Position numbers and translations under genes: made by a program
Notes under the pieces: generated by a model
What the model saw: only the letters and a program-made list of their open reading frames with translations
Databases searched by the model: none
What the model was told of the DNA's origin: nothing
NCBI RefSeq assembly: GCF_014851395.1
Contig: NW_024041262.1
Span: 16,173,671-16,237,670 of the forward strand
Direction of reading: 5' to 3'
Length of the DNA stretch: 64,000 nt
From: Micropterus salmoides
Lineage: Eukaryota > Chordata > Actinopteri > Centrarchiformes > Centrarchidae
Shown: positions 52,582-63,530 of the stretch, in pieces
How positions within the stretch are numbered: the stretch's first letter is position 1
Layout: each line of letters starts with the position of its first letter

Positions 52582-53069
52582 TGTCACATTCTGCCTGTAC
52601 GCTATGTTTAGTTTAGCTCTCTGTGGGTTTTTGATATTTTGATCAGTCCAGTATCTGTTATATAGTCTGTTGTGTTTCACTCATGTCCGTCTCTGTCTGT
52701 TACTCATGTCTGTCTTCTTGGTGTCTTAGTTCCCAGTTCAGTGTTTTACTTAGCTTCTGTCTGTGTTCCTTGTTGGTGTTAGTTTAGTGGTGATATGTCT
52801 GATGGTGTCTGGATTAGTTTGTTATTTTTGATTTTCTGATCTGTTACTTCTTACTTTGATATGTTTAGTGTTATGTCTGCTCACCTCCAGTAATCTGCCT
52901 GCCATGTTGTGTCTCTGGTTTCCCCTTCTGTCTCGCTGCCTCGTTAACCCTGATCCCAGTCACCTGTGTTGCTCCTGCCCTGCTTGTTAGTCCCTGTGTA
53001 TAAATGTTTGGTGTTTCTGTTTGTTCCCTGTCTGGTCATTGTCATGTGTAGTGTGATGTGTCTCCTGTC

Positions 53070-53111
<42 letters not shown>

Positions 53112-53282
53112 TCTGTCTGTTCTTGGAGCTACCTATTCATCATTTTGGATGTACCTGTCTCCGCAACCTGTAAGCTTTAATGCTTGTTTTTTGGTTTAGA
53201 TTAAAATCCTGAACTTGACGTCGGCTCTCCAGTGTCTTGCATTTGGGCTCTCTCCTGTTGCACTTCATTCAAAACCCTGACA
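52582..53282 (+). mobile_element. Putative solo LTR
   Basis: A 701-base segment that begins 'tgtcacattctg' and ends 'aaaccctgaca', giving TG...CA ends with a short TGTCA/TGACA inverted pair. It contains a TATAAA at 52999-53004 and an ATTAAA at 53200-53205 in the order expected of U3-R. The flanking 5-mers tttac and tttag match at four of five positions, like an aged target duplication. No internal retroelement genes were seen. The orientation follows the TATA and polyadenylation signals. Confidence 0.5.
53061..53118. repeat. CTCCTGT minisatellite
   Basis: About seven near-perfect copies of the 7-mer ctcctgt, lying inside the putative LTR between its TATA box and polyadenylation signal. Confidence 0.9.
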
Positions 53283-54369
53283 TTTAGAGATTATTCTCTA
53301 CAGAGAAACTAACACCTGGCCATTTGGTAAAGTCAGGAATTTCTGAGCTTTTTAACTTTTATGTGTAGATAATTTAGTGAACGAATGCACAAGAACTGAT
53401 GTACAGTTTACCTTAATAGATTTCAACAGACAGAAGAAAACGGGCAACTTTTACCTGCAATATGGACAGTCTTCACTAAAACAGCAAAATAGACTGACTT
53501 GCAAAAGTGCAGAAAGATAAACATATGTACAAACAATACAAAAAAAATTTATTTTACATTTTTTACTCGCACAAATAAAATATCCATAGAAGAAACCTTC
53601 ACATTGAAAGTGAACTGACTCCAGCAATGAAAACCAATGCCATGTAATTCAGTGTAGTTTTTCCATATACTGCAGTTTGTCTTTCATAATATTTGGAGGT
53701 GTTATTCCCAATGAATTGTTTACTTTAATGTTGATAACGATGAAGACACCCACATGTGTTTGTGTACGTGCGTGCGTGAGGCTGAGCAATAACGATTTAT
53801 AACAGGCAGGACTCATTGCTGTCAAACTTTACTGTATAGTAGATGTATGTCTGAACCTTTTTGTGTCTGATGTTCCTAATGATTCTACAGATGACAATCA
53901 AAAGACTTGAAACCTTGCAATGTGCAGTGGAGATCAGCTCGATGATTACACAAAGTAATTTCACACTATTAACACTGATGGGTTGGTCTCGTTAAAGAGA
54001 CAGATGCTGAGTTTGGATGTTGACATTCTATCTTTTCTGAGACATCTACAGAGTTTACCAAAAAATAATAATGATACTTTGTAAAACGTTTTCCGTAAGA
54101 CATTTGGTCCATTCTGCTGTAATACAAAGTGAGGTGCTGAAGAAAAAAACAACAAACAAGAATGAGAAGTACATAACTGAAGACATCAGTAGTCTTAAAA
54201 TCTCCTTATAATCAGCCTTCATTGTTCAGTATTATCTCTGTTTTCACTTAATTTTATATTATGTTTTCATTTGTTCTACAACCAAGCTGTCTTTTAGTTA
54301 AGCCATTTTTAGTTTTTAATATTACTTCCCCCAAAAACATATTTAATAATAAAAACAAAATATGTTACC

Positions 54370-54795
54370 ATGGTAGCAATGCAAGTCATTCTTCGATCCT
54401 GTTAGGCTCAGCTGCTCTATGTTGTCAGATTTGGCGCAACTTTCGACATACTTTGTCAGACTCAACTGTAGGTTACTTCACTCAGCTGTGCAGTGAGCTG
54501 AATGCTAACATGTGCTTCCATGCATGCAAACAACAAGCTTACTGAATGTTAACATGCTGTCACAATCTAACATACATTACAATACCATGTTCTTTTTCCT
54601 TAACCTTCAAAATGCTAACGTGATAATCCTACTTTATGGTAAAAGTACAACTGAGTCTGAAGTCAGTCATTAGTTGAACCAAATTTCATGACGACCCATA
54701 AGCTTTACAAATATTTCATGTCTGGACTATTGGACCAACAGACAGACTGGCATCACCATCACTAGCAATAACGCTGCTGTGTGGCTAAAAAGTGT
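54370..54795 (+). repeat. 'TTAGCATG'-type dispersed repeat
   Basis: Ends 'ccaaatttcatgacgaccca', 'ggaccaacagacagactggc', 'gctgctgtgtggctaaaaag', the recognisable tail of a common fish intronic repeat also seen at about 6.02 kb. It lies immediately 3' of the fourth phosphatase gene. Confidence 0.6.
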
Positions 54796-54808
54796 AAACG
54801 TCTCTTGA

Positions 54809-56090
54809 TTACAGGATCTGACAGGTTTGCTTTTTTCTGGTCAGCTGAAGATCCAGATCCAACAGCAAAGCCAGGAAATTCCTGTTGGGGTAGATGGCTC
54901 TCTTCTTGGTCAATTTCTGCAAAGCCCGTTTGAGCGGTAGGTGACGGTAGATCATGAGGTACGCTAACACCAAGGTCGATGATCGGCTCATTCCCATGAT
55001 GCAGTGCACCAGAACTTTCCCTAAAGAAGAGACAAGATGAAGGGAAAGGGGGATGTGAAGGGAGGATTAGTGAGAGGCCTCAGTCTTATTAATATCATAC
55101 ATGGCTGCCCGTCTCACACTGTGGCCTTTCATTTTTTCCTGCTGTGAGCTAAAAATAGTTCCCACAATTCATCGCCTTTGTTCACTTAAGGTCCCTTTGC
55201 AGACTGGGCCAGACTGTCTCTTTAATCCCAACTTGTCCTTTGCTTGATAGCTTCTTTGAAAGGAGTCATGGCCACATTATAGACTTAAAGTCTGCAAGGT
55301 AAGACTCTTATTATTACTGCTGGCTGAAAATACACTTATGTATTACAAGCTGTGTTACATTGTGGTGACAGGTGACATTGAAAGGATGGCATGACGGGAG
55401 AATTTGAGTAGACAGGTTTAAGGATTTTTGGTGAGTGAAATAAAAGACATGGTGTGCAAGAACTAGCATATTTTTAAAAGCAAATTACTCAATCTTTGAA
55501 GCAGAATTAAAGCAGAAATATGATAATTCATTTGAAAAAAGAAGCATCGAGGAGTCTTACCATCAGGTGACTTCAGAGCTCTATGAATGAAATCAGCTGC
55601 AGACTGGAAGTAAACATCCAGATCAAAGTGTGTCGAGTCATCTGCTGGAATGCCACAATACACAAAGCCGCTGCCATAAAAGCTTTGGTTCCCTATGCTG
55701 CCTCGCTTGGAGTGTGCAGCGTTTAATATATGAGTTATACCTAATTTCACCAAGGCAGCCTTGTTTTGGGCTACTGCCCTAGCAAGACAAAGAGAGAGAA
55801 AGAGACTTATGTGAACGCTAGGCATCACAATGCAATGTTTTTTTACTCCAGAATAACACTATAATTTGCAGTTCTGTGAAAGATAATGTTTAACATTACA
55901 AGTTAACACATCTCCTTGCAAGGTAAAGTCTGGTTTAACTTTGTAATAAAATGTATACTTACACATTCCCTATATATATCTTTGGCCAGACCTCGTCGAT
56001 TTCATTGAGATGTAGTTTGCATGAGTCCAAAACCTTCTCCAGATCCTTCACAGTCAGATATTCTTTGGTCTTCTCTTTCAGGGCTGACAT
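54809..56090 (-). CDS. Dual specificity phosphatase 13A-like, 3 exons
   Basis: Coding exons in gene order: 56090-55963, 55778-55561, 55020-54809; 185 residues starting MSALKEKTKEYLTVKDLEKV. The DUSP13A (MDSP) character is clear in exon 2: [31 protein letters not shown] and SAADFIHRALKSP (human FYGSSVSYLGVPAHD...SAADFIHRALNTP). P-loop H121-C122-IMGMS-R128; general acid D90. Phases 2 and 1. Differences from the other DUSP13A-like gene at 58 kb: the entry motif ends IYIGN instead of IGD, and the C-terminal helix is basic (KLTKKRAIYPNRNFLALLLD). This looks like a second DUSP13A unit; in mammals only one is known at the locus. DUSP13A is skeletal-muscle-specific in mammals and can regulate ASK1 without catalysis. 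Confidence 0.9.
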
Positions 56091-57950
56091 GTTAAGTCCA
56101 AATCCCCCGTCTTGGATTCAGTACAGGTCCAAATGTTTGTCGTATTAAAGCAAGTTCCCGTCAACTCCGGCTCAGGATGATCTGAACGAGCAGGTGTTTA
56201 TCCGCTGTCACTGGACAGTTACCCAATTTAGTGCTTAACCTAGCGTGTAGTCTTACTCGTGCAGAGGGCAAAACAACAAACAGTGCAGCCCGGGATCTGC
56301 TTTTCACACTGCTTTGGGACTCTAATTTAATAAGCCTCAAACAGAGATGAATCATTCCAGAAAGCAGTAATAATTGGATGTAATTAAGGACAAAATGTTT
56401 AAGTGCATTGCTTATACTGGATGACAGAACTTCCAGTGTAGTGCAGCATTTATGGAACAGAAATACTGTAACAGCTAGTTTACTGCTCTGACATAAATAT
56501 CATGTGAAAGTAAATTGGCTGAAGAGGGTATAAATTAAGCTTTGCTGATGGCTGCACATGACATCAAACAGACCTCACACTGCTGCAGATGTCTCTTTTA
56601 ACCCTCCTATTATGTTTCAGGTCTATTTCACACATTTCAGCTTTTAAATTGAAGAAAAACATAATTAACCTCTCTTTTAGGTCATGACTTTTCCTTCATT
56701 CTGGGTCATGATTGTGTTATGAAAAAAAAAGTCAGTACTAATGTATACAAAATCAGTCAATAAAGGTCTCCAGGTTATTTTGAACTGGATACAGCTATTG
56801 ATTGATTATTCAAAGTGCTGCTTCAGCTTAATGATGAATTTACAGTAATGTATGGGGTGGTGATGTGTACATAAAACATTTAAATAACATCCACACCTGC
56901 TGGTGAATTTGTGATTCTGGTGATTCTCTGTATTTGAGAAGTTGTATTCCAAGCATTTAAGACACTTAACAATGAGCTCTAGAAGATTGGTCTGAGCCGT
57001 TAATGATCCAGGTTTTCTCTGAAGAACATAGAAAACATTAAATGTCTTCCACGTCGTCCTCCACATCTGATTCACAAGATGGAAATGGAAATCTAAACTT
57101 TGTCATGTTATATGGTTGCCTATATCGCAGCAAAACCAAGGCAGAGTGCCAGGTTTCAAAGACCTATGTTCTCAGAAAAGATCCAGAGCACACAAGGTTT
57201 TAAGACGATCGAAATCTAGTCCATCATTCACAGGTGTGTTTAAAATTGTTAATAAATTAGTCACAACTCATGGAGATGTGTTATTATATATGGTTACAAC
57301 CATGATGTTGTCAACCAGTCATTGTCTGTTTACACGCCAGTTATGGATTCTTCATTTTGCGAGGTACAGCTGACAATTACATTAATAATCACTTTAAAAT
57401 GTAACTCTGTTTACAACTAAATTATACTATTATTTATTTGCTGCTCATAAATGCGAGCTCTGAGGGATTCAAATAAAGTGGTACAAGAGTGACCTAATAC
57501 AAACAAAGCAATGTAATGAATTTAATTTGAAAATGTGAATGTTAAGTATCATATTTTGAGTTAAAGTGCAACCACGGTGTTTGTTTTAAATTACACACGA
57601 AAACATGACCAAAGTCTTTAACTGTGAACACAACATAATGGATCTACATTTTTCTTCAACATAATACAAATGTAAAATAAGTCATTTAGTCTCTTATTCA
57701 GTCTTACAATGGATTCTGCCTAAGGGTGAGTTGATTACACTTATCTAACTCCTATTACTATAAGGGTTAATATCCTGTGCACAGGCTGCATGATTCACAT
57801 CAAACACAGTACAACTAATTAAACAAACTGATTGAAGTCAAAGTACAGAATCTCCCTCCACTGACAGATACTGAATCCTTTATTTATCCTGAGGAAAACA
57901 GGCATATGAGGTTCTGTAGGTTAGAAAATCTATGAAGTATGGAGGATTAC
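56091..57950. other. Intergenic DNA between phosphatase genes 4 and 5
   Basis: No exon recognised on either strand; short open frames at 56.2-57.4 kb have no family features. The promoter of gene 4 must lie at its low end and the 3'UTR of gene 5 at its high end. Confidence 0.55.
57879..57884 (-). terminator. dusp13a: Candidate polyadenylation signal for dusp13a
   Basis: TTTATT on the + strand (AATAAA in gene orientation) 67 bases after the stop codon. Confidence 0.5.
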
Positions 57951-58750
57951 TCAGGATGTCTTGCATAGCTTAATCTCCAAAGCACGAAGCTGTTTGAGGA
58001 ATCCTCTGTTTGGGAAAATCCACCTGTGCTCTTTGACCTTGTTGATGGCCTCTAATAGGGTGTAATGGTGGTGGATCATTAGGTAGGCCAGGACTAGGGA
58101 GGCAGACCTGCTCACTCCAACAGCACAGTGGACAAAAACCCGAGCTGGTCAAGAAGAAGAAAAAGATTACAATGAGCCTCAAGCATGGGCGGATTCTGGG
58201 ATTTCATTCTGGTTAAGATGAGTGACTTGCAGAGAGGCCTGCACAGTCTGGGATGCAAGTGAGTGATAAAGGAACACGATGTGTATTTACCACCAGCCGT
58301 GTCAAGTGCACTGTGAATATACTCAGCAGAGGGAAAGAAATAGCCAGAGAGGTCAAAGGATGGTGAGTCATCAGCAGGCACTCCATAATAATCCATATTG
58401 GAGCCATAGAAGTCATGACTCCCCTGACAGTGCATCCTCCCATGAGCAACATTCAGAACATGAGTGATTCCCAGCTTCCACAGGCTGTAGCGATCATTGG
58501 CCACTGACCTGTGGACCAAGGAAGCAGGAATTATAATAAGAAACTCATTCGACTGAAACAATCTAGGGTTACATTTATTTCATAAGCTGTCAAGAGCAAT
58601 GTAAAGGACTTACATGTCGCCAATGAATAGGTTAGGCCAAACTTCATCAACATGATTACCAAACCTTTTTCCTCCATACAAAACCTTCACCAAGTCTTTC
58701 ACAGAAGGCGTGGCAGGGACAGCTGCATTACTTTCACGTAGATTCTCCAT
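57951..58750 (-). CDS. dusp13a: Dual specificity phosphatase 13A (MDSP-like), 3 exons
   Basis: Coding exons in gene order: 58750-58614, 58508-58291, 58144-57951; 182 residues (human MDSP 188). The whole gene spans only 800 bases. The start is ATG at 58750 ([20 protein letters not shown]), then [49 protein letters not shown] and P-loop H124-C125-AVGVS-R131. The helix after the P-loop, [19 protein letters not shown], matches human QHRWVFPNRGFLHQLCRLD closely, making this the best DUSP13A orthologue in the window. General acid D93. Introns in phases 2 and 1. The last exon is short and is not delimited by a simple ATG-to-stop frame; it was read from the acceptor 'ttcttgaccag'. It is transcribed divergently from samd8. 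Confidence 0.92.
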
Positions 58751-59320
58751 AGTGCATATGCATAAACATTTATAGTTGCCTACATAACAAAATGCTACTC
58801 TGAAACTACCTATTTACATGATTTCTTCTCCGAACATTTATTTCCAAACTCTGTTGAGGCTTTACTATAACTGTACTGGTACTGACAAGGACAGGTGTTC
58901 CTGGTCTAAAATTAAATCAGTGACCCATACTCTAAACATTGGTCAAACTCACACCTCTAAATCTGTTTCAAGTAAATTATGTCCATCCACGACTTCTTAT
59001 TTAACCACAAGAAGAATTCCTGTGCGTCAAGAACAATACCACAAAATCAAAGACGCTGCGTTCCCATATTTCCACCGGCAGGTGTCGCTGTTAACCAGCG
59101 GGAGCCAAGCCCCGAGTAGCTGATTTTACGTGCGCGGCTATTTCGGACATTACCGCATTGTGTAGTCAACAGTAACGAAGCCAGGGCGAAATGATTTCAA
59201 CACTCTCGTGTTATTGCAGCACACGCTAATATGATTTCCTCAGATTCTTGTGAGATGCCATTTAGCTAGGTAGCTGAATAAATACGTTTCTGAATCGTCC
59301 TCTGTTACATCTCAGTACGG
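58751..59320. promoter_or_regulatory. Head-to-head dusp13a / samd8 promoter interval
   Basis: About 570 bases separate the dusp13a start codon from a probable samd8 first-exon donor ('cagtacgg|gtgagt' at 59320/59321). The right half (59050-59320) is enriched in CpG and lacks repeats, as expected for the samd8 promoter and 5'UTR. A TATAAA in dusp13a orientation lies at 58774-58769, too near the start codon to be certain. Transcription starts are inferred, not seen. Confidence 0.45.
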
Positions 59321-60254
59321 GTGAGTGAGCGCAAGGCACACGCATTGATCAAGCTAGCAAATAGCTTGCTAGCTAACGATAGCTAGCTAGAACTGAATTA
59401 GCCTGCATTGGGCCGGGTTGTTGGGGTAGAAGAAATGATGCTTTCGCTTGGTTTCATGTCTGCCGTAGGAATGTTTGTGGTCGTATACACCGTTAACCAC
59501 CAGTTTGGCTAGATGTCTTACAAGATATTGAAAGACGTTAGTGGAATTAGCTCCTGGTCCCATCGTATTGATGGTCAGTGATTTTGGTTATTGCAGATTG
59601 ATGGCTTTCAATGGACAAAGATACTGACCGTTTGTATGAGTTATAGCTGCTCTGTAAAACACCAAAGCCAACGTGCCAACATCTCACATAATCCAGACAG
59701 GTAGAAATACTAACGTCGTATGGATATCTTTGTAATCCTGGGAAGAGACTTTAGAGAAAGTGGTTTGTTGAGCTTAAGCGATCATTATTCTGGTCAGTGT
59801 GTAGGAAAGTGTCTGCTAGAAGTAAGACTGTGGATAATAACCAACAAGTCGCTATTCATAACTAGCACAAAAGTTGTAAAAAGTCACTGTAAGGCCTGGG
59901 CAATGTATCTGCTCCTTCACCCAAACTTGGAGGATGTGACTTAACAAACTCTTGCCAGTGTTTGCCTCAAATATTTGCTCAGGTTGCTCAGTAAGAGCTC
60001 AAGAATTGTCTTGATTATCACGTATAATTTTTGTCACAAAGGAAAGTTATTTTCTGTCTATGTGGCAGTCTTGCGTGGCTTGTTTGGAATTATTATTGCT
60101 GATTCAGTGGAAATAAAGAGTGCCTAATAGTGCCTACTTCTGCTAAGATTCCTTGTTTTTTTTGGTGTGGAAGTCACTGAAGAACTGATATTGACAGTAA
60201 GGGAGAACTCCGTTGCACTTTTTTGTTTGTGAATTGTGATGTTCTTTTTTCCAG
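59321..60254 (+). other. samd8: Probable samd8 first intron
   Basis: Bounded by the GTGAGT at 59321 and the acceptor 'ttttttccag' ending at 60254. No coding features; short open frames inside have no homology I recognise. Confidence 0.5.
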
Positions 60255-60257
60255 GAA

Positions 60258-62505
60258 ATGACACACTTGAGTGTCCGTCGATGGGCGCCAAAACACGTCG
60301 CCAGGTGGCTGAAGGAAGAGGGCTTCTGTGACTATGTGGACCTGCTGTGCAACAAGCACCGACTGGATGGCACCAGTCTGCTGGCCCTGAGCGAGTATGA
60401 CCTCCGCTCACCACCTCTGGAGCTCAAGGTGCTGGGGGACATCAAGCGCTTGATGGTGTCCATCCGCAAACTGCAAAAACAGAACATCGACGTGTTGGAG
60501 GAGCTGGGTCTTCCCTTCGATGGCCATTCTCCTACGGGCTCCGGGGGCAGTTTGGACTGGCTGTGTAATGGAGACCCAGGCAGAGACTGTGATAGCACTG
60601 ACACAGCACCAGTGGGAGAGGAGTATCATCAGTACACTAATGGGAAGTACAAGCAGCAGACGAGGCGCCTTGATCCAGAGTACTGGAAGACAGTGCTTAG
60701 CTCCATCTATGTGGTGTTTGTGTTTGGATTCACATCCTTCGTCATGGTCATTGTGCATGAGAGGGTGCCTGACATGCGCACATACCCTCCACTGCCAGAT
60801 ATTTTTCTAGACAGGTGGGTGTGTGAAAGCTAAGACACTCTTGAGACTTATTTTTCTCACCTGGGGCAATGTTTAACCACATAATAAAAAAAAGTCATCT
60901 GTGAAATTCCTAAAGAAAGTGAGACAAACATATATTTTTATCAACTGTCAGAATATCACACCAGATGGTGGACATTGTAATTGCCCTACTTCCTTGTGGC
61001 ATGTTTCTATTATTGTCCTCTGATATTCCCGATGGGCTAGCTTAGGTTCAAAGGGATCTTTGAGTGTTTTTTTATTTATTAAGTGACCTACTTTGTTGTG
61101 TGACCCTTTGTTTATGGCTAGCTTTGAGTTTTAAAACAGAATGTCTTAAGTATATTGGGAAATCTGATTTCGGGGAAATGCCAGAATCTGTTTGGATAAA
61201 AGTTGTGTGTTTGGCAAGAGAGAACCAGTAGAAGCAAGTTACAGCTTTTGTGTCCATTTAGTGATTTTAGTGTCCATATTTTGCAATTTAAAATCAATCA
61301 TGACGTTTAAAACTTTGAACCTGAAATATTTAAACCTGCAGTGTGGAACTTTTGTCTTCCCCTTCTGACAGAGAGAGTAATTGCACAACACTGTCGACAC
61401 GTGCTTATGACATAAAGGCCATACTGAGTTGCTGCTATCGCTAGTGCGGTTCCCACCTTCGGCTCTGGTAAACCATGGTTGTGTGGAAATGTCGCCACAG
61501 ACACCAGATATAACGAGTTCGGTGCACTCCGAATACAGAGAGATTTACCTGCAGTGATAGGCTTAATCAGCATTGTGTGAACTCGTTTGACAAGGACTTT
61601 AATGTAACGGACGTTCATTTATATCTAAAAGTCCTGCACTCTAGCTTTTAACCCGAACAATGTCACAAGGATATTTTAGGGCTGAGATTTCATGATTGAT
61701 TAATCCGTCTATTATTTTTGTTCAGTAGATTAGTCAAAAAAAAAAAAAAAAAACTACAGAAAATTGCTTGTTTTGTCCAACCAACAGTTGAAAACTCCAA
61801 AGACACTCAATGTAGGATGATATAAAACAGATAAAAGCAGTAAGTCCCTGCATCTACAAGAAGTTGGACCAGAGAAAGGGTGGTCAATTAACTTTTTATG
61901 GACTCATTTCTCTGTTTCTCTTTTCAACAGTGTGCCTAGGATACCGTGGGCCTTTGCTATGGCTGAAGCATGCGGAGTGATCCTCTGTAATATCTGGTTG
62001 CTGGTTCTGCTGCTCCATAAACACAGGTAGAGTCCTGACAGTCTGGCACATCACTGCACTGTTGTCACTGTGCTGTCAGATACCTACACTTGTGTCCCTT
62101 AAATCGATACCATGGAAGTCCCGGGTTAACTCTGTTTGTCACTGCTTGTAGGTCCATCCTTTTGCGCCGCATGTGCAGCCTCATGGGAACGGTGTTCATG
62201 CTGCGCTGTATCACCATGTTTGTCACCTCCCTGTCTGTGCCAGGACAGCACCTGCAATGCTCAGGAAAGGTAACACGATAATCAACTCTTAATCACAACA
62301 TCTCTGCCTCTGTAATGGATCACAGTGCTGATCATTTCACTTCTTCTCTTCTAGATATATGGTGACATGTGGGCCAAACTGCAGCGAGCTGTGGCCATCT
62401 GGAGCGGATTTGGGATGACCCTGACAGGGGTTCATACATGTGGTGACTACATGTTCAGCGGGCACACTGTGGTCATTACCTTACTCAACTTCTTTGTCAC
62501 CGAGT
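60258..62505 (+). CDS. samd8: SAMD8 / sphingomyelin synthase-related protein, 5' part
   Basis: ER multi-pass enzyme that makes trace ceramide phosphoethanolamine and guards ceramide levels. Coding exons seen: 60258-60814, 61931-62026, 62152-62269, 62355-62505 (about 307 residues of roughly 410), all GT-AG and in frame. The SAM domain spans residues about 4-72 ([40 protein letters not shown]). The first membrane segment follows [14 protein letters not shown]. Next come [20 protein letters not shown], further membrane segments, [14 protein letters not shown] and the phosphatase-like catalytic motif [12 protein letters not shown] with its first active-site His. The second catalytic His/Asp (HEHYS-D region in human) lies in the next exon, beyond the window. 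The start codon is three bases after the acceptor; human begins a few residues earlier. The SAM domain plus DYMFSGH separates it from SGMS1/2. Confidence 0.94.
61678..61850 (+). repeat. Dispersed repeat, family copy 4, with A-tract
   Basis: In samd8 intron 2. It has 'gattgattaatccgtctatt', an A15 tract at about 61738-61752, then 'tgttttgtccaaccaacag' and 'gatgatataaaacagataaa'. Parallel in word order to the copy at 20.3 kb. Confidence 0.6.
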
Positions 62506-62560
62506 GTGAGTAGCTTCTGTCTTTTGTCACATTTACATTCAGTGGGGAACAGAACCACTT

Positions 62561-63226
62561 AAAGAGGTCATATTATGCTAATTTTCAAGTTCATAGTTGA
62601 ATTTAGAGGTTGTACCAGAATAGGTTTAAATGGTTTAATTTTCAAAAAACATACTGGACATTGCTGCAGCGCCTCCTTTCACCCCTGTGTGTTGAATGGT
62701 CTGTTTTGGCTTCTGATTGAAGCTTCTCACTTCTATTCAATCTTTGTAAGGAGTTGCACATGTGCAGTACCTAGGTAAGGACTACTAGCAGAGTAGGGCA
62801 GGGCAGGTGCTGACAAGCATGGAAGTATGATCCAAAACAAAGCCACTTTGCAACCTAGACTGGAGAAAGAGGTTTCAGAGTTGTAAGTTATTTATTTGTA
62901 ACAAATTTCTCTTTCAACATTTTAACTGTGCACTGTCTCTACATCACAGTAACAACTTCATGTCCACTGACTGCCTGGAAGGTAGCTAGTGCTTGGTAGG
63001 GAGGGTGGGGGTGAGGAGAGGCAGTGGGCGGATGTGTGTCTGCACTGCAGATCAGTGTGTTTCTCCACCAGTGTTTTTGAGGGTGTACCACAATAGCCGC
63101 TAGGCGAGCATTATGACACGTGTTGCAGGTAACTCCCTTTGAGGTGGACTTTGGGCGTTTTCACTATGCAAACCTGCACAATAAAGTAAAGGGGAAAAAG
63201 GCCACAAAGCATAATATGACCTCTTT
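62561..63226. mobile_element. MITE with perfect 19-bp inverted ends
   Basis: Starts 'aaagaggtcatattatgct' and ends 'agcataatatgacctcttt', exact reverse complements over 19 bases; 666 bases long and no coding features. A clear target duplication is not visible, which may reflect age or a short duplication. Confidence 0.88.
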
Positions 63227-63454
63227 AACTTTATACATCAGAAGCCCCTTAATGTTTTTCTTGATAAGATTAAGCTGTAATGGCTGTGGAGTAATTAACT
63301 ATTAACTAATAATAACTTAATTTGATTCCTAAAATAATTTCTTTGGAAGGTCTGAATTTAGGGTTAAAGGACTACTAAATGTATTTAAAGTTTACATTCT
63401 GCACAGTTTGCAGTTTTTGAAACCTTTTTAAAGAAAAAAACAATATTCAAAGAA

Positions 63455-63530
63455 GGGCTGCACCGAACGATGATTTTAGTAATTGAGTATTCTACAGATT
63501 ATTTAATCGATTTATCGTTTAAGAAGTACT
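63455..63530. repeat. Fragment of 'gggctgcaccgaacgat' repeat
   Basis: Contains 'gggctgcaccgaacgatgat' and 'ttaatcgatttatcg', resembling the start of the TCGATTA-type dispersed repeats elsewhere in the window. Confidence 0.45.

Larger units (their letters stand above)
50672..54808. other. Intergenic DNA between dusp13b and the fourth phosphatase
   Basis: About 4.1 kb without recognised exons. Contents: a putative solo LTR (52582-53282) with an internal minisatellite, and a 'TTAGCATG'-type repeat (54370-54795) ending about a dozen bases before the next stop codon. Open frames near 51.6-52.4 kb have no family features. Confidence 0.55.
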
